Counted from the stretch's first letter, positions 1 to 12,312 are shown. The stretch: DNA of 64,000 nt from Oikopleura dioica (GCA_907165135.1 OU015569.1:12648501-12712500), one strand, 5' to 3'. The notes: generated by a model not told the origin, from the letters alone. A program made the numbers and translations.

Positions 1-31
1 TGTTTTCCATCAAGCTACTGATTGGCTAAAA

Positions 32-335
32 TCAAAGCGTGTTTTTTCTCGAGAAAATCAAATCAGCAGAATTTCTTGTCTGGGAGTCTCTTGAACTGTC
101 ACTTTCACCGTCAAAATCAAGCTCTAAAATCGACATTGTTGAACTACTGTCATTGTTAACTTGTTCAGTCTTGACAGAGAACAAAGAATCGTACTTACAT
201 ATGATTTGAATTTTCGCGAAAAAGAAACTCACTCAAGCTTTTGTCGAAAAGAACTTTCTCAACTATCGACCCTCTTTGGTTCCTTTCATGAAGTTCGCAA
301 CGAGTAATTTTAAAGCGATTTAGCTTGTCGAGCAT
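32..335 (-). CDS. Small two-exon hypothetical protein
   Basis: I do not recognise this protein. An ATG at 335 opens a frame rich in charged residues (LDKLNRFKITRCELHERN) that runs to a GT donor at 232. A serine- and aspartate-rich frame follows (SILELDFDGESDSSRDSQ) and stops at 32-34. The best phase-compatible acceptor is at 160, giving a 73-bp intron. A stronger-looking acceptor near 199 does not keep the frame, so the exact junction is doubtful. The predicted product is about 80 residues with an acidic serine-rich tail and no visible membrane segment or signal peptide. It may be a fragment of a longer gene whose other exons I missed. Confidence 0.35.
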
Positions 336-454
336 TATCAGAAAGTATAATGCGTCAAACGTGTCCCAATTTTGCGATTTGAAAGAGAAATGACCAGAAG
401 GCTAGAAGTTTCAAATTTTTAAGTCGCCAATTTTTGAAGGACGGATTTTTAGTG

Positions 455-570
455 GGCCTTACAACCTGTGTAGAAAACCTGAGTCAGGTTCTGGAAGAGC
501 TTGAATGAAAAGCCTAACCCTTCAAGCTCTTTTAAAACCTGACTCAGGTTTTCCACACAGGTTGTCGAGT
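455..570. repeat. Palindromic MITE, GAGTCAGG family, copy 1
   Basis: Inverted arms run from ACAACCTGTGTAGAAAACC to GGTTTTCCACACAGGTTGTC, with GAGCTTGAATGAAAAGCC and its complement inside. The copy is near complete. Confidence 0.8.
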
Positions 571-858
571 TTCCAAAAAGCTCATTTTAGAATTAAACAT
601 CTCCTCTTTTCATGTTGTTTTTGCTCAATTCGGAGAAGCAAGTCCAAAATTGGAGGTTCAAGTGAATCGTTTTTTGAATTGCTCGGATCGAAGATTTGAT
701 GGCTGCTTCCAAGGGCAAGCATTTTCGGATGATGTCTCGGGAAATTATTACTGCCTCTCGGAATTTTTAGGCTGATGCCTTCTTTCGATTTATTTGAAGA
801 AAAATGATTCAGCTTTATTCGAGAAAGAAAAATAGTGGAGGCAGCAAAATCTAGGTTC

Positions 859-965
859 CGCGATCTGTGTACAAAAACCTGAGTCAGGCTTTGTGAGAGC
901 ATAAACGGAAACGATAGTTTTTTTATTATTTTCGGAGCCTGACTCAGGTTTTTCGTTTGCCGAGT
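859..965. repeat. Palindromic MITE, GAGTCAGG family, copy 2
   Basis: Both arms are present (AACCTGAGTCAGG and CCTGACTCAGGTTTTT), but the outer ends are eroded to ATCTGTGTACAA and GTTTGCCGAG. Confidence 0.7.
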
Positions 966-1344
966 CCAGCTTAAAATAAAAGAAGAACTATCATTCTTCT
1001 TTTCAAACTTTGCGGTTAAAACTTAGTTTAAGACGTCTTTTACCTTCAAGAAAAAAGGTTAAGGCAGTAATCTTGCTCCCTAACTTGGACAACTTATCGC
1101 AGATAACACATAGTTTGCGCGCAAGATTTTGCGGATTTGGCCGGTCAAAATAATGCCAAGATCTTGCCTTTCCAGACTTTCAAATTGCAAAAACTACTCT
1201 TTTTTCTGAAATGACGGCTAGACTCGTGGGGAGATCACGATTACCAAACTTGACTACGACCCAAACGACCTTATTAATTTTTGGCTGTCATTACTGCTTG
1301 TAAAAACGTGTTGATTTTTTAAAGACTGTAATTGCTAGTGGCTA

Positions 1345-1445
1345 CGCCCGGCAACCTGAGAAAAACCTGAGTAAGGGTCCGAAAAAGCCTTAAAAATCCG
1401 GGTGTCTTTTTCGGGCCCTGACTCAGGTTTTTTCCCAAGTTGTCG
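1345..1445. repeat. Palindromic MITE, GAGTCAGG family, copy 3
   Basis: Arms are GGCAACCTGAGAAAAACC and GGTTTTTTCCCAAGTTGTC around a short spacer. The copy is diverged. Confidence 0.7.
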
Positions 1446-1875
1446 AGCTCAGGCTTGAGGATTCAAGTCTTCAAATAGCTGATTGCTCTTAATATCCGAA
1501 GAATAAAAACCATAAGATTTGCGAAAGGAATTCCTCGCCCATTCCACTGTCATCCAGACAACAGTGAATTTCAGTTAACAATATATAGAACAGTCTGCCA
1601 ATTGCGGCAGAAGGATAATATTTTTGATAAAATAAAATTCAATGGCAGCGTAATTGTGTCTTAAATAGAAATAGGCCTCACCGACTCGTATTTTCATGTC
1701 ATCTAATTCTTTTTCGAAATACAATAGATGCGACAAAACTCTGGGCCAATTGACAGCCTCGATTTCCAAATCATTGATAAGCTCGTTTTCAAAATGAAAG
1801 TGCCCACAACTTTTATGGAGAAAATTGATATTCGGAGTCCGAATTTTGGACCATCGAATTTTAATCTTGAAGTTA

Positions 1876-1968
1876 ACATAGTGACACCCTTAGTTTATTT
1901 AACCTATCAATTGAAGAAACGGGACAAAGGAACCTTATTTTTTGTTGAATAAAATAAGGGCGTCATTA
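1876..1968. repeat. TAAGGGTGTCAC-type miniature element
   Basis: The left end is AACATAGTGACACCCTTA and the right end ATAAGGGCGTCATTATC, which are imperfect inverted repeats about 90 bp apart. The same ends recur at 16505-16613, 38187-38270 and 44876-44945. Confidence 0.6.
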
Positions 1969-2276
1969 TCTAAAGTTGAGAGAAAAATCTAGACAAATGG
2001 TGTCGACTCCCAAAATACAAGGTCTTATTAAAGTTCACCTCACGAAATCTTCTACTTATCCTTTTCAGCCGACCGAGCTCGACTGCTTCAATTCATCCCT
2101 CCAGCTATGTTTCTCATTTGCAAGTTGCTGCTGTAACTAGTCATACTTCTAAGGCAGCCGACTGACACTTTTTAATTGACATGTTTGTCCACTCATCCAA
2201 TCAAACCGACAATCTTTGAGAATATTTTCAAAACCGAGTTTTTCATTATATTTTCTTGTTTTCAGGATAACTCTTG

Positions 2277-2372
2277 GCTCGGGAACCTGTGTAGAAAACC
2301 TGAGTCAGATTTTGAAAAAGCTTAGTCTAAAGCTGCGAATCCTGACTCAGGTTTTCTATACAGGTTCCTGAG
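2277..2372. repeat. Palindromic MITE, GAGTCAGG family, copy 4
   Basis: This is a short near-complete palindrome, from GGCTCGGGAACCTGTGTAG to CTATACAGGTTCCTGAGC, with a spacer of under 40 bp. Confidence 0.8.
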
Positions 2373-2995
2373 CTTAGGAAGAACCAGAAGCCACTAGAAA
2401 ACAGGAAGTTTGATGTCTTCTTGAGCATCTATTTCTGAAAGTTATTTCTGATTTACATTCTGCGGGAGTGAGTTTCGGCCCTTTATCGTTCCGGAAACAT
2501 GGCGGGACTGTCAAGCTCTCAACTCACTCGGCCAGTTTTTTTCTTGAGCTTGATAAGCTTCTTATTCTAATTCGATGATACTCGGTTACTGTTGTCGTGT
2601 CATTTAGAACTGACTGTAAGACCGCCGCGTGGTCTACTCGTTTTTGGAATTTCGCGACGGATTCTTTTCTTTTTGTGAAAAATTGCTTCTCTGAGTGCTG
2701 GAATCGCGCGGCCGAGCAATTTTGTTCAACAAAATTATTCAGATTATTTAGGCCATCCTCGTCAATTTGAGCATTTCTGATTAGTTTTCAAAACTAGGCG
2801 GATCTGGGCTCGGCAAAGAAAAGTCCTTAAAAACCTGACGCAGGTTAAACCAAGTGGTAAAACCTGAAAATATTAACAAGGGCATCAATGTGGCCCTTGT
2901 TGATATTTTCAAAAATCAACGAACGAAATCCTACGAACGAAGGCGAACTTAGAGAATTCCTCGTTCGAAATCTTGTCTCGGCGTTTGATCATTGC

Positions 2996-3935
2996 TAGGG
3001 TAAATCACTAATAATTGAGCTTTTTTGGGCTTAGTAGGGTAGGCATATAATACAGTTTTAGAAAGCTCAGAAGCTGGGGATCATTTTGACTATTGATACT
3101 AGGGGTGATCTCGTACCCTGAGGGCATTTAGAGCCCTCCAAAGTCCCGAAATCTGGCCATCTTCGGTCACGTGAATTTTCTCCGCCCGGAACGGGTTTTC
3201 AGAACCAGAAACATAGCTAGGATTGTAGCCCAGGCTTTGACGGTCATTTTGAGGGGTCTAAAAGTACTGATTACTCCCCCTTCCTGAGGCGCTAGAGACC
3301 TCCGAAGTTGGGGAAGTCGGCCGAAAATGGGTACTTTTTGCAAAAGTACACATTTTCTTCATTGATGCTTCTGAAACACTTGTAATGAGTCATTCTTTTC
3401 ATTTTTGAGGTAGCAGAAACAGTTTGGGGTCACCTGAGGTCACTTGAGGTGAATATTCTAAAAATTCTTAAAAATTGAATTCGTGACCTCAAATGACCTC
3501 AGATGACCCCAAACTGTTTCTGCTACCTTAAAATGAAAAGAATGACTCATTACAAATGTTTCAGAAGCATCAATGAAGAAAATGTGCACTTTTGCAAAAA
3601 GTACCCGTTTTCGGCCGACTTCCCCAACTTCGGAGGTCTCTAGCGCCTCAGGAAGGGGGTAATCAGTACTTTTAGACCCCTCAAAATGACCGTCAAAGCC
3701 TGGGCTACAATCCTAGCTATGTTTCTGGTTCTGAAAACCCGTTCCGGGCGGAGAAAATTCACGTGACCGAAGATGGCCAGATTTCGGGACTTTGGAGGGC
3801 TCTAAATGTCCTCAGGGTACGAGATCACCCCTAGTATTAATAGTCAAAATGATCCCCAGCTTCTGAGCTTTCTAAAACTGTATTATATGCCTACCCTAGT
3901 AAGCCCAAAAGCTCAATTATTAGTGATTTACCCTA
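2996..3935. mobile_element. 940-bp foldback element with 8-bp target duplication
   Basis: Two arms of about 460 bp are almost perfect inverted copies around a short centre near 3470. The ends are TAGGGTAAATC and GATTTACCCTA. Both sides are flanked by ATCATTGC (2988-2995 and 3936-3943), a perfect 8-bp target duplication. No transposase frame is visible, so it is non-autonomous. An 8-bp duplication suggests mobilisation by a hAT-type transposase. Near identity of the arms implies recent insertion or ongoing arm homogenisation. A related element is at 29025-29959. Confidence 0.9.
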
Positions 3936-5083
3936 ATCATTGCCAAACTGACATTTCAAAGCTTTCTCAAGAGCAGTATCTTGACTTCCGAAACTGCTCC
4001 CAAATTCGACAGTTAAATAGTAGACTCATTTTTTACTGTCAAATGATTTCACAAAAGTCAGAAATTTCGCCTTGTTGCCCTTTGCGAACCAAATTATAAT
4101 GACGCCTGCCCGAAATTTCAACCTTTTTTATTTTTTTCAATTGAAAACCGATTATTTATTTCAAGTAATTTTATAATCAGAAGAAGTCAGCTTGTGAGTG
4201 GCAAGAGAGAGAATTAAGAGAGTCATCTTCTTTTACTCCTCTGATGAAAACTGTTCCAGGCTGGAGTCGTCAAACCAGCCTTGCTCGCGCATCTCCCTCC
4301 TAGTCATTGAGGAGAATGTCTTCTCATAGACCATCTTAAAACTATTTTTTAATTCAGTTTTACCTATTTTTTACCTCTCGAGCCCTCTGGTACTCAACAA
4401 CCTCAGGTTTCTCGATACAACATGAAGCAATTTGGCCCATAGTAGAAATTGTAGAAATACTCTTTTTCTGGGCGTTATACAAACTTTGGAACTTCTAAGC
4501 ATGAACGGACAAAAAAGGAATTTTTAAGCATGGACGGGTAGAAAAGGGATTTTTAGGCTTGGAAACGGACAAAAGAAATTTCGATTTTTGAAATTTTTTC
4601 AAACTTAAATTTATGAGTCTTTGGGCCCCTCTTTCATTTACACGGGGTTTTATTTGGCTGACAGGCCTTAAATACTCTTAAAATTTAATTTGAAAAAATT
4701 TCCTATATCAAAATTCCTTTTCAGTCGTCCATGCTTAAAAAGTCCTTTTTTCTCGCGTAACCGCTTAAAAGTTCCTTTTTCTCTCCGTTCACGCTAAAAG
4801 TTCCAAAGTTGGTATGACGCTTTTTTGCGACTTGACAAAAATATTTTGATGCGCATTTCGTTTTTGGTTTCGGTTAAGATTTCTATCGATGCACTATCGT
4901 TAATCTTTTGCGAACCCATTTAAACTTTGAACTTTATTGTAAACAAATCACTGTAAAACGTCCAGATCGACTATAATTATATTTGAAAAAAGCTCCATTT
5001 TATAAATTCAATTCAATTTTATTATTCTGTCGCAATAAATATAAAATATTAAATCAAACACAAAAGATACAGTTTAAAAAGGT

Positions 5084-5717
5084 TCATTGTGTTTGAGACT
5101 TCTTCATTGGCACAGGAGTATCTTCATCATCTTCTTCAATAAATTGAATCGACTCAAGTTCGCGCGGTTCTTGAGTTTGAAAAACAGCTCTACTTCTTCC
5201 TTTCCGTTTGTTGCCGAAGCTCAGTCGTCGTCCAGATCGAACCTCACTAAGTTTAATTTGATTGAGAACTGTTAGTCTGCTAAGATATTTTTACTTTTCG
5301 CTCAAATTCATCGCCGGGCATTTCTTCTTTTTCTGCGTGCAAGTGAGATTTTTCAGCAACGAAGCCATGTAGCAGTCTCGGCTAAAAAGGCACTAACGTA
5401 CTCGTAATCTGAAGGGGTCACCTTAAGTCCTCCTGAGTGAGCTCCTCGTCGTAGAACCGCTCCACTGTTCTATCAAAAGAGCTGTTTTTCGTCGGCGTCA
5501 TCAGCAATCGTTTCTCTTTCTCTTTTCCTAAAAATCCGCGATCAGAATCATCAAGCCCGCTTCGGAGGAAGAAAAACGCTCTTTCGGAAACAGTACCTGT
5601 ATCTTCAGTTTTAGTTGGCGTGGATTTCGTTGTCCAGAAATTTTGCGCCCGCGATGGAGAGCTCAGATTCTTCAGTGAGTCGCTTTCAAGTTCAAAAATC
5701 ATTTGATCGATCGGCAT
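5084..5717 (-). CDS. Unrecognised nuclear-type protein, four exons
   Basis: Four exons join in frame: 5597-5717, 5422-5527, 5295-5381 and 5084-5246, separated by GT-AG introns of 69, 40 and 48 bp. The predicted product is 158 residues starting MPIDQMIFELESDSLKN. It is rich in serine, threonine-proline and lysine motifs (STPTKTE, MTPTKNSS), has a basic stretch CTQKKKKC, a basic-serine segment SGRRLSFGNKRKGRS and an acidic tail EEDDEDTPVPMKKSQTQ. That composition suggests a disordered, phosphorylated nuclear or cell-cycle protein, but I do not recognise the family. All splice phases agree and no stop interrupts the joined frame. A TTTATT (AATAAA on the minus strand) lies about 60 bp beyond the stop. 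The start is the first ATG of the open frame and could lie further upstream. Confidence 0.6.
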
Positions 5718-7565
5718 TTTTCGCGATTGGAAGTGTTCTTGTTTTTTCCACGGGGCTGTTTTTGATGTTTGGCTCTAGAAAACTAGCGCGAGCCTTTTTT
5801 GGCGTGAAAACAAGTTATCGAAGTATCTTTTACAAAGTCGTTTGGAAGTAAGAAAAATTGGCATTTTTTGGCCGTGTTGTTTACTTTAAGACACTAGAAA
5901 AATATTCACAATTTTTTATTAAACAAGAAAATCTATAAAAACCTGCAACTTCTATTTATTGTTGCTAGTAGCTATCTAACAGCACTTAGACATTATCTAA
6001 CAAAGAACTAGAAGTAATTAAGAGCATTAAACTCTCCAATCGAATTTCCTTGTCAGAGATCATTGATCAAGGGCCACTTAGTCACAAACATAAAGATAAG
6101 CAGTTTCATTTTTTAAAACTTGCAGCCAGGAATTAATTTTAAACATCAGTCAGCGTTACGTGTCACCGCTCTCAGCTCTGTCAGGAAAATCCGGAAGCAA
6201 AAATCGGGTGATTTGATCCTTCCGGTTCCTTGCTGTTACTAGTCAGGCTCCTTGTAGCTGTTGCTGCTTGTACTAGTTCGTCCCTTCTGTTCGCTTAGCT
6301 GGGATCGGCCAACCTGTGTAGGAAACCTGAGTCAGGTTGCCAAACTCAGGACCTGAGTCTCAGGTTCGCTTAAAATAGACGCATTCGCTACCTGGCCCTG
6401 GCGATTGGTCCATATAAGAAGGACCATTTTGTCTACTTTAAAAAAGGAAAGGGGAAGCTGAAACCTCTCCGGACGTGCCTGTGGACCGCAGTAAAACTAA
6501 AATCCTCTGTTCAATAATTTGAGAAAAAGAAAGGACCGTTGTCTCTTCCACGTTGGCCGGATGACATCCTTAATGTCGAAACTTGTTAAACAACGGAATG
6601 ATACAAAGCGTGTTTCGGGTCAAAGCAAGTTTGATCAACCATCGTTTGAAAAAGTGAATGAAACGCGCATTTAGAAAACGTCAATTCTATATAAAAAAAA
6701 GTCCGGAATGCTCAAATTTAATCTCGATCTCAATTATAAATGCTAGTAAGCCAAAGATTAATAGAAAATATTTGAAATGAAAAGTGGAGATTTGTTCGAA
6801 AAGCGCTTAAAATAAAATATTTGAGTGAGTCGCGGGATGATCTCTTTGTGATCCCCGATCATGGCTAGCGTTCCAACAAGGCGAGTTGGTAACTTTCGGT
6901 AGCGTGGAGGCTGATTTTAGGTTTACCGAACGTGGCAGCAATTTGACTCGCCGCCAATCCGTAAACTACAACTTTTCTGGCCGCGTTTCATTGTTGACCG
7001 CCGATTCTAAAGAGGTAGGCTCGGCAACCTGTGTAGATTACCTGAGTTAGGGTCGACTTACAGCCATACTGTATACAGTAGGACTTATTTATGCCTGAAT
7101 CTTTTAGTAACTGGGGTTATTAGGCGGGCAGTCAGTTATCCTAACCACCGACCTCATTGTACGTTTCTTCGATAAATAAAATAAAAGGGCGGAGGAAATT
7201 ACGAAATTCGGCCTTGGCACGTGTTCTCAGAATACCATGGACCAATTAACACTCCTTCGCGAATAAAGCAAGAGCAGTTGCATGCATTTTCAAACGGATG
7301 ATGCGGCTGTTAGAATTTTTAGCCGCCTCAGACAGTAGCTCACGCGAGCTCAGTAGCTCTTACTTTCACATCGCTCGAAATTCCGAAACCGCATTCGTTT
7401 CGCACGCCTATCTCGCAGTTTCTACAGTAGCTTTTATCCAGAAATACGAAAGTGTCCCTCAGTCACGTCCAAAATTTCGCATTCCAGCCTCTTTTGCGGT
7501 ATTGCGCACATTTTTTCCAGACAATTTTTCATTCTAATTTTTGACTCTAAAATCATCACTTTTGT

Positions 7566-7686
7566 CAAAATAAGGAGGTAGCCCTAAAATAGGGGTCCCC
7601 TTAAGGTTTATTTTATCCGCTAAACTGAAATTAAACAAACAAGAGAAATCGTTAAAAATCGCGTTAACGACCTCCACCTCCTTATC
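7566..7686. repeat. Small inverted-repeat element
   Basis: The ends are GTCAAAATAAGGAGGT and ACCTCCTTATCAAAATC, imperfect inverted repeats about 120 bp apart. No coding content is seen. Confidence 0.5.
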
Positions 7687-9558
7687 AAAATCAATTAAAT
7701 TTTCTAACTGTATCGCACAAGCTTTCGCTCAAAAACACTTTCATTAACTCGCGTGTCACCACAACTGAAAATATAATCAAAATTAAGCAGCCGCCTGTTT
7801 TTACGTATTCAACGTGTGTCGGTTGCGCAGGGCAATTACTGCGAGGAACGTAATTACTCGTGAAAACGGCGAGCTCACTTTTTTAACTTCATTCGCAGCA
7901 AAAAATCGGCATTATCCACATGAATCGTATTCGCCACAATCGGATAGCTTTTTCGGAGCCTTCGCCAAATTCGCGAAAAATCGCGTCTCTTCTTCCTCCA
8001 AGAACTGACAATTTTGAATTTTTTTCTGGAACCGCAGGGACAAGAAACGATATCCCATTATTTCTTTTATTCTGAGTAACCGCAGGATATTCAGCTGAAC
8101 GAAACTTTAATTTCTGCGCTTGACAGTTATGACTTTCAACTTATCAGAATTTTGAGTCAAATAAATGAGCTTTTTAAAAGAAAAAGATCAGCTCAATTTC
8201 CGGCAATCTGAGGTCAGATTGACGATTAGGGGCTTTCGCGAGAGGGCGCTGTTTGAGCCAGCCAATCAGCGCTCGACGCGTTGCAGTGGCGCTGTTTACT
8301 TTATGGGCCATAGATTTATGGCGATCTCAATTTGGATCCTTTTCTTTCTTTCCGAGTTATGTAGAAAGGGATGGAATTAAAGCCATTCTTATTGGTCCAT
8401 TTCAAATGGTCTGGAAACATGTTGCAACATGAAAGCTGCGATGCAAGATGTTAGAAAGCGTAAATTTTAAACTAGACAGTAAAACTTACCAAAGACTTAT
8501 GAGAATCGAGAAGCGCGCTGATTAGATGCGAGTTCTTCCGAGGTCATGTCCAAAAATCGACGGTGACGTGCAGTAGCGGAACAAGTACGCTGGCTGAAGC
8601 AGCGTCTTTCCAGCAACGTGCACTCAGATGCGAACATGGCCTCCCACACGCAAAGTCGCGGCTTTCGCTGCCGCCAAAACGGAAGCAATTTTTGCAAAAT
8701 TTGGCACCTTGACATACTCCCAACTTTGCTTTGCTTACAGACATACACAGTTCTTATAGTGCTTGTAAGCAAGTGAGGAAGAATAATGATCCTATCCTTG
8801 GATGGAAAAAGAGTTAATTTTATTTCTACTTCAACGATGTGAACCCCCTTAAAATGGTAAATCAAGAGCCAGCGCTTTAATTTTGTCCGTTCTCGGTGGT
8901 AGCCACCTTGAAGCTGTCTGCAAGTCAACTGAATAATTACCCGAGAAGGTGAACAACGTGGAGCCTCGATAGGCAAGAGAGATTGCGGCCTGCCTACAAA
9001 TGCTTCAACGGCACGTTTGTTTTGTGTTTAAAAAATCTAGCAAAAACTTCGATAATTTTTCTGAAATTTTAAGTTAAAAAAGTTATTTTGGTTGTAAAAT
9101 TTTCAGTTGAAAATTTATTTTTAGCTAAGTAGATCATTTTTCCTTTGCAGGTAAAATAAAGTTACGTAAACGAGGAACAAGTATCTGCAAAAAGCGATAA
9201 GACTCGGGCAGATAAGTGGCCCTCAACGCTTTACAACATCTATCGGCGTCTTAACACGTTGTTCTAGCAGTCAGCGAAGGTCGTCAAAGAAGAAGTTTTT
9301 ATAAAAAACCCTATTTAAGGAACCGAAATTACAAGGCTTTTAACAGGCGTTCAAATTTGCCCTAGTGCTCTAAACTTGGCCTGTTCCAACAGCTCTTTCT
9401 CGCTGATATTTGATCACTCGATAAGACGGTCTCTCATCCTGGCTATAAACATTTTCGTGTCTGTTTTTCTTCCGGAGCAAGGAGTACTCATCACTTTACT
9501 GATCGAGGAAGAGCATAAAACTGCCATCTGAAATTGACTTATAAATTCGGAGGATTAA

Positions 9559-10128
9559 CCCCCATCGGCCAAAATGTCCATTTTGGACATGGAGCACCTT
9601 CTGACGCCTGTAACTCCCTGCAATCATGGTCAGATCTTAACGAGACCCTGATGTTATGGGCCTCAAATTCGATGGGCTTTCTGGTGGTGACCTTTAATTG
9701 AGGTCCCTCTGTGGAATTTTTAAGAGTAACGGGCGTTTGAAAAAATGTCCAAAATGGACATGGCGATTTTGAGGCGATTTTTTCGAAGTTTTTCGATTAA
9801 TAATTTTTAAATCGAGCATTGGAAATGCAAATTTACCGTTCTAGTGCATATGCGATGTATTAAACTGTATAATTCTAACGCGAAGTCACTATTTTTATTT
9901 TCTAATTTTTAGAATTGGTGCGTGCCGAGCAGCTCGGCGCCCATCTTCTCTCTCAATTTTTCAACCATCCTTTGTCAAATCGAATATTTTGACACTAGAT
10001 TTATAGTAAGAAAGAGATGAGAAATTCATTCCCGCAAAAATTTTCACATAATTCTAACGTTTTCATAGAAATGTCCAAAATGGACATATTGTCCGATGGG
10101 GGTGGAATAAGGCGCTGTCCGATGGGGG
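9559..10128. mobile_element. piggyBac-like non-autonomous element
   Basis: The element starts CCCCCATCGG and ends CCGATGGGGG, and a TTAA tetranucleotide flanks it on each side (9555-9558 and 10129-10132). TTAA target sites with CCC-type ends are characteristic of the piggyBac superfamily. It carries no transposase. The palindrome ATGTCCATTTTGGACAT or its variant ATGTCCAAAATGGACAT occurs three times inside, near both ends and near 9745, and part of the right terminus (GTCCGATGGGGGTGG) is duplicated internally at about 10091. Confidence 0.75.
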
Positions 10129-10365
10129 TTAACAATTAAAAATCTCGCCAAATAAAGGCTTTTTAAAAAATGCAGTTATTAGTCGATTCATTAGCAGGAT
10201 TCTTTAAAGCCAAAAACAGCGTTACCGGATTTCGCCTTCGGAAGTGCGCCGCTTTCTCTGTATCTTCCTAAAAACTTGTTTGACATAATTTTTATACAGT
10301 CGACCGCTACATTTGGGCCAATAAGAAAGACCAAGATATCATTCTAAACGGCAAAAATAGAAGCC

Positions 10366-10516
10366 TGCGTAGAACACCTAGAGTCAGGTCTTGAAACAGG
10401 TTTAATGAAAAGCCGCGGTTTTTTGAAAATAACATTTTCAGAAGATTCATAATCTTCGCGGCTTTAAATCCTTTCGAAACCCTGACTCAGGTTTCGAACA
10501 CAGGTTGTCGTGCCCA
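10366..10516. repeat. Palindromic MITE, GAGTCAGG family, diverged copy
   Basis: The left arm reads GCGTAGAACACCTAGAGTCAGG and the right arm CCTGACTCAGGTTTCGAACA, with a GAAAAGCCGCG spacer and its complement. Confidence 0.6.
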
Positions 10517-11167
10517 GATAACAATATTATTAATTTTTCTTTTGAATCCTTATTGCCGTTCGCAAAAATGACGGATAATGACGGACTCTTCCGCCTAATA
10601 TCCGATAAAGATTCAAGAGTAAAATTAATAACATGGTTATCTCTCCTCCAAATCGAAAAGTGACTGAGCATCGGATTGAAAGCGGAAGAGTCCATCATTA
10701 TCCGTCAATTTCATCGTCTCTAGAAGCGGCGGACGAAGAACACAAACATTTTTAAAAACGTGCAGAGCCTCCATTTGGCAATTTGCAGCCCGCTAGCCAC
10801 TTTGTCTATTGAGAGTCCACGTGAAATTGGTCACGTTCTCAGGTAATTATTCATTTTTGTCTGCGAGACAGGGACAAGGTGCCCCCATCGAAAACCGGCG
10901 AATGTAGAGCTCGGCTTCTGGACCCTCCAAATTTTCTGAAGCTCTGCTATTTTCATTATCGCCGGATTTTTTCACACGAGCACCGTGTTCAACTAAAATA
11001 TGAATTTTTCGATAAGTCTAGCAGCCAGAAAATATGTGATACGGGAAATGCCGTCGAAATTCCAGCGCCCGTGCACTTGGCGCTAAATTTTCACAAGTGC
11101 AGTTTACAATTTTGAGTGGGACAGTAGAACAGTTTCGAAACTACAGACAGGATCGGGAATTTGGGAT

Positions 11168-11261
11168 CGGGCGCTACAATCTATGTAGAAAACCTGAGTC
11201 AGGATTCTTACAAGTGCCCTTTAGAATCCTGACTCAGGTTTTATACACAGGTTGCCGGGCC
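11168..11261. repeat. Palindromic MITE just upstream of GINS1
   Basis: This near-complete 94-bp copy ends about 120 bp before the GINS1 start codon, so it lies in the promoter or 5' leader region of that gene. Confidence 0.8.
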
Positions 11262-11382
11262 TACACTCGGGAATTCGGGGTGTTTTCCAAATGGTGGCGA
11301 TTCCAAATTCTAGATCGCGAGTTTTCTTTTGAGCAATTTTCAAAAAAGCCTTCAGATCGCAAAATCGAAAAAATACGAGAAA

Positions 11383-12312
11383 ATGTCGGCAGGAGACACA
11401 GCAACTGAGTTGATAAAAGACCTGGTTCGTGCGCGAGATACTTTTCCGAACTACGACGACGTAGCTGTTCGCGAAATCGTCGACGAGTCCATCGGCCTTT
11501 TCAACAAAAACAGGGAAGATCTGAAGTCGAAGGAAATGGAGAAGATGCTCGGCAACGACGTCAAGGACGACTACTTGGAAGAAGTGACGGTGGAGGAGAG
11601 AAGCCGATATGTGAATGTTGTTCAAAGGTGAGTTTTTCTTGGTTCTTTTTCCTCAAAGTTAACATATCGACACTCTTATTAAGAGTCGCTGCAATCGAGC
11701 GAAACAAACGTTGCATGATCGCTTACCACATGCGGCGACTGGCGAAAATCCGTGATTTGCGATGGCAAGCCGGCCCCGTCATTCCAGAGCACATCCGGCC
11801 GAATCTCTCCGCTTCGGAGAAGGACTATTCCAACAAGTACAATCGCGCGCTGGCGAAACTGATGAGAGCGCAGGGCATCGATTTCACGCAGAATTCAACG
11901 CCGCCGAAGTCACTTTTTGTGGAGGTGAACGATTTTCAACGAAGATTACGAATAATAACATTCAATTTTCAGGTCAAAGGCATGGCTGACGTCGGCGAAG
12001 TCGAATTGGCCAACGGGGAGACTTTGACTGTCGACAAGTTCAGTCGATATTTTCTGGTAAGAAAGTTCTCGGGCCTAAATTGTCGACAAAACTTCAGAAA
12101 AGGGGCCCAAGATTGTCCATTTTCAATTTATTTTCCAATAAGACCGCCGCACGCGCTTTTTGAATCTGAAAATCGACAATGATGGGCTCTACGTCCCAAG
12201 TTTCGTTTTCCTTGTATTGAATAATCTGCAATTTTTCAAATTTCAGCCCCGAGCAAACGTGGAGCCCCTCATCCGACAAGGAATTTTGATGGAAATCGAG
12301 CGACAAGTCTGA
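11383..12312 (+). CDS. GINS1: DNA replication complex GINS protein PSF1
   Basis: PSF1 is one of four subunits of the GINS complex, which joins CDC45 and MCM2-7 in the replicative helicase. Four exons join in frame: 11383-11627, 11684-11924, 11973-12056 and 12247-12312, giving 211 residues (human PSF1 is 196). Recognisable family blocks are ATELIKDLVRARDTFPNYDD at the N-terminus, RNKRCMIAYHMRRLAKIRDL (human has [20 protein letters not shown]), an ITQ-type FTQNSTPPKSLFVEV, and the C-terminal FLPRANVEPLIRQGIL (human FLPRWKCEQLIRQGVL). Introns are 56, 48 and 190 bp, all GT-AG. Intron 1 ends in AACATATCGACACTCTTATT, close to the end of the dispersed TAAGGGTGTCAC-type element. A MITE sits about 120 bp upstream. 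A likely AATAAA signal is at 12427-12432. Confidence 0.95.

Larger units (their letters stand above)
336..5083. other. Gene-poor stretch made mainly of repeats
   Basis: I see no convincing gene here. It holds four copies of the palindromic CTGAGTCAGG MITE (455-570, 859-965, 1345-1445, 2277-2372), one TAAGGGTGTCAC-type element (1876-1968) and a 940-bp foldback element (2996-3935), all listed separately. Open frames at 1575-1769, 1728-1952 and 3806-4099 look like chance or repeat-derived frames. Confidence 0.6.
5718..11167. other. Gene-poor stretch with scattered miniature elements
   Basis: I see no gene with coherent splicing. Eroded MITE copies lie at 6305-6368, 7018-7062 and 10366-10516, a small inverted-repeat element at 7566-7686 and a piggyBac-like element at 9559-10128. 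Frames at 7298-7537, 7814-8008 and 8497-8976 lack protein-like character. Confidence 0.5.

Noticed and set aside
8497-8976. Minus frame of 159 codons.
   Set aside because: No recognisable motif and no supporting splice sites; competing frames overlap it.
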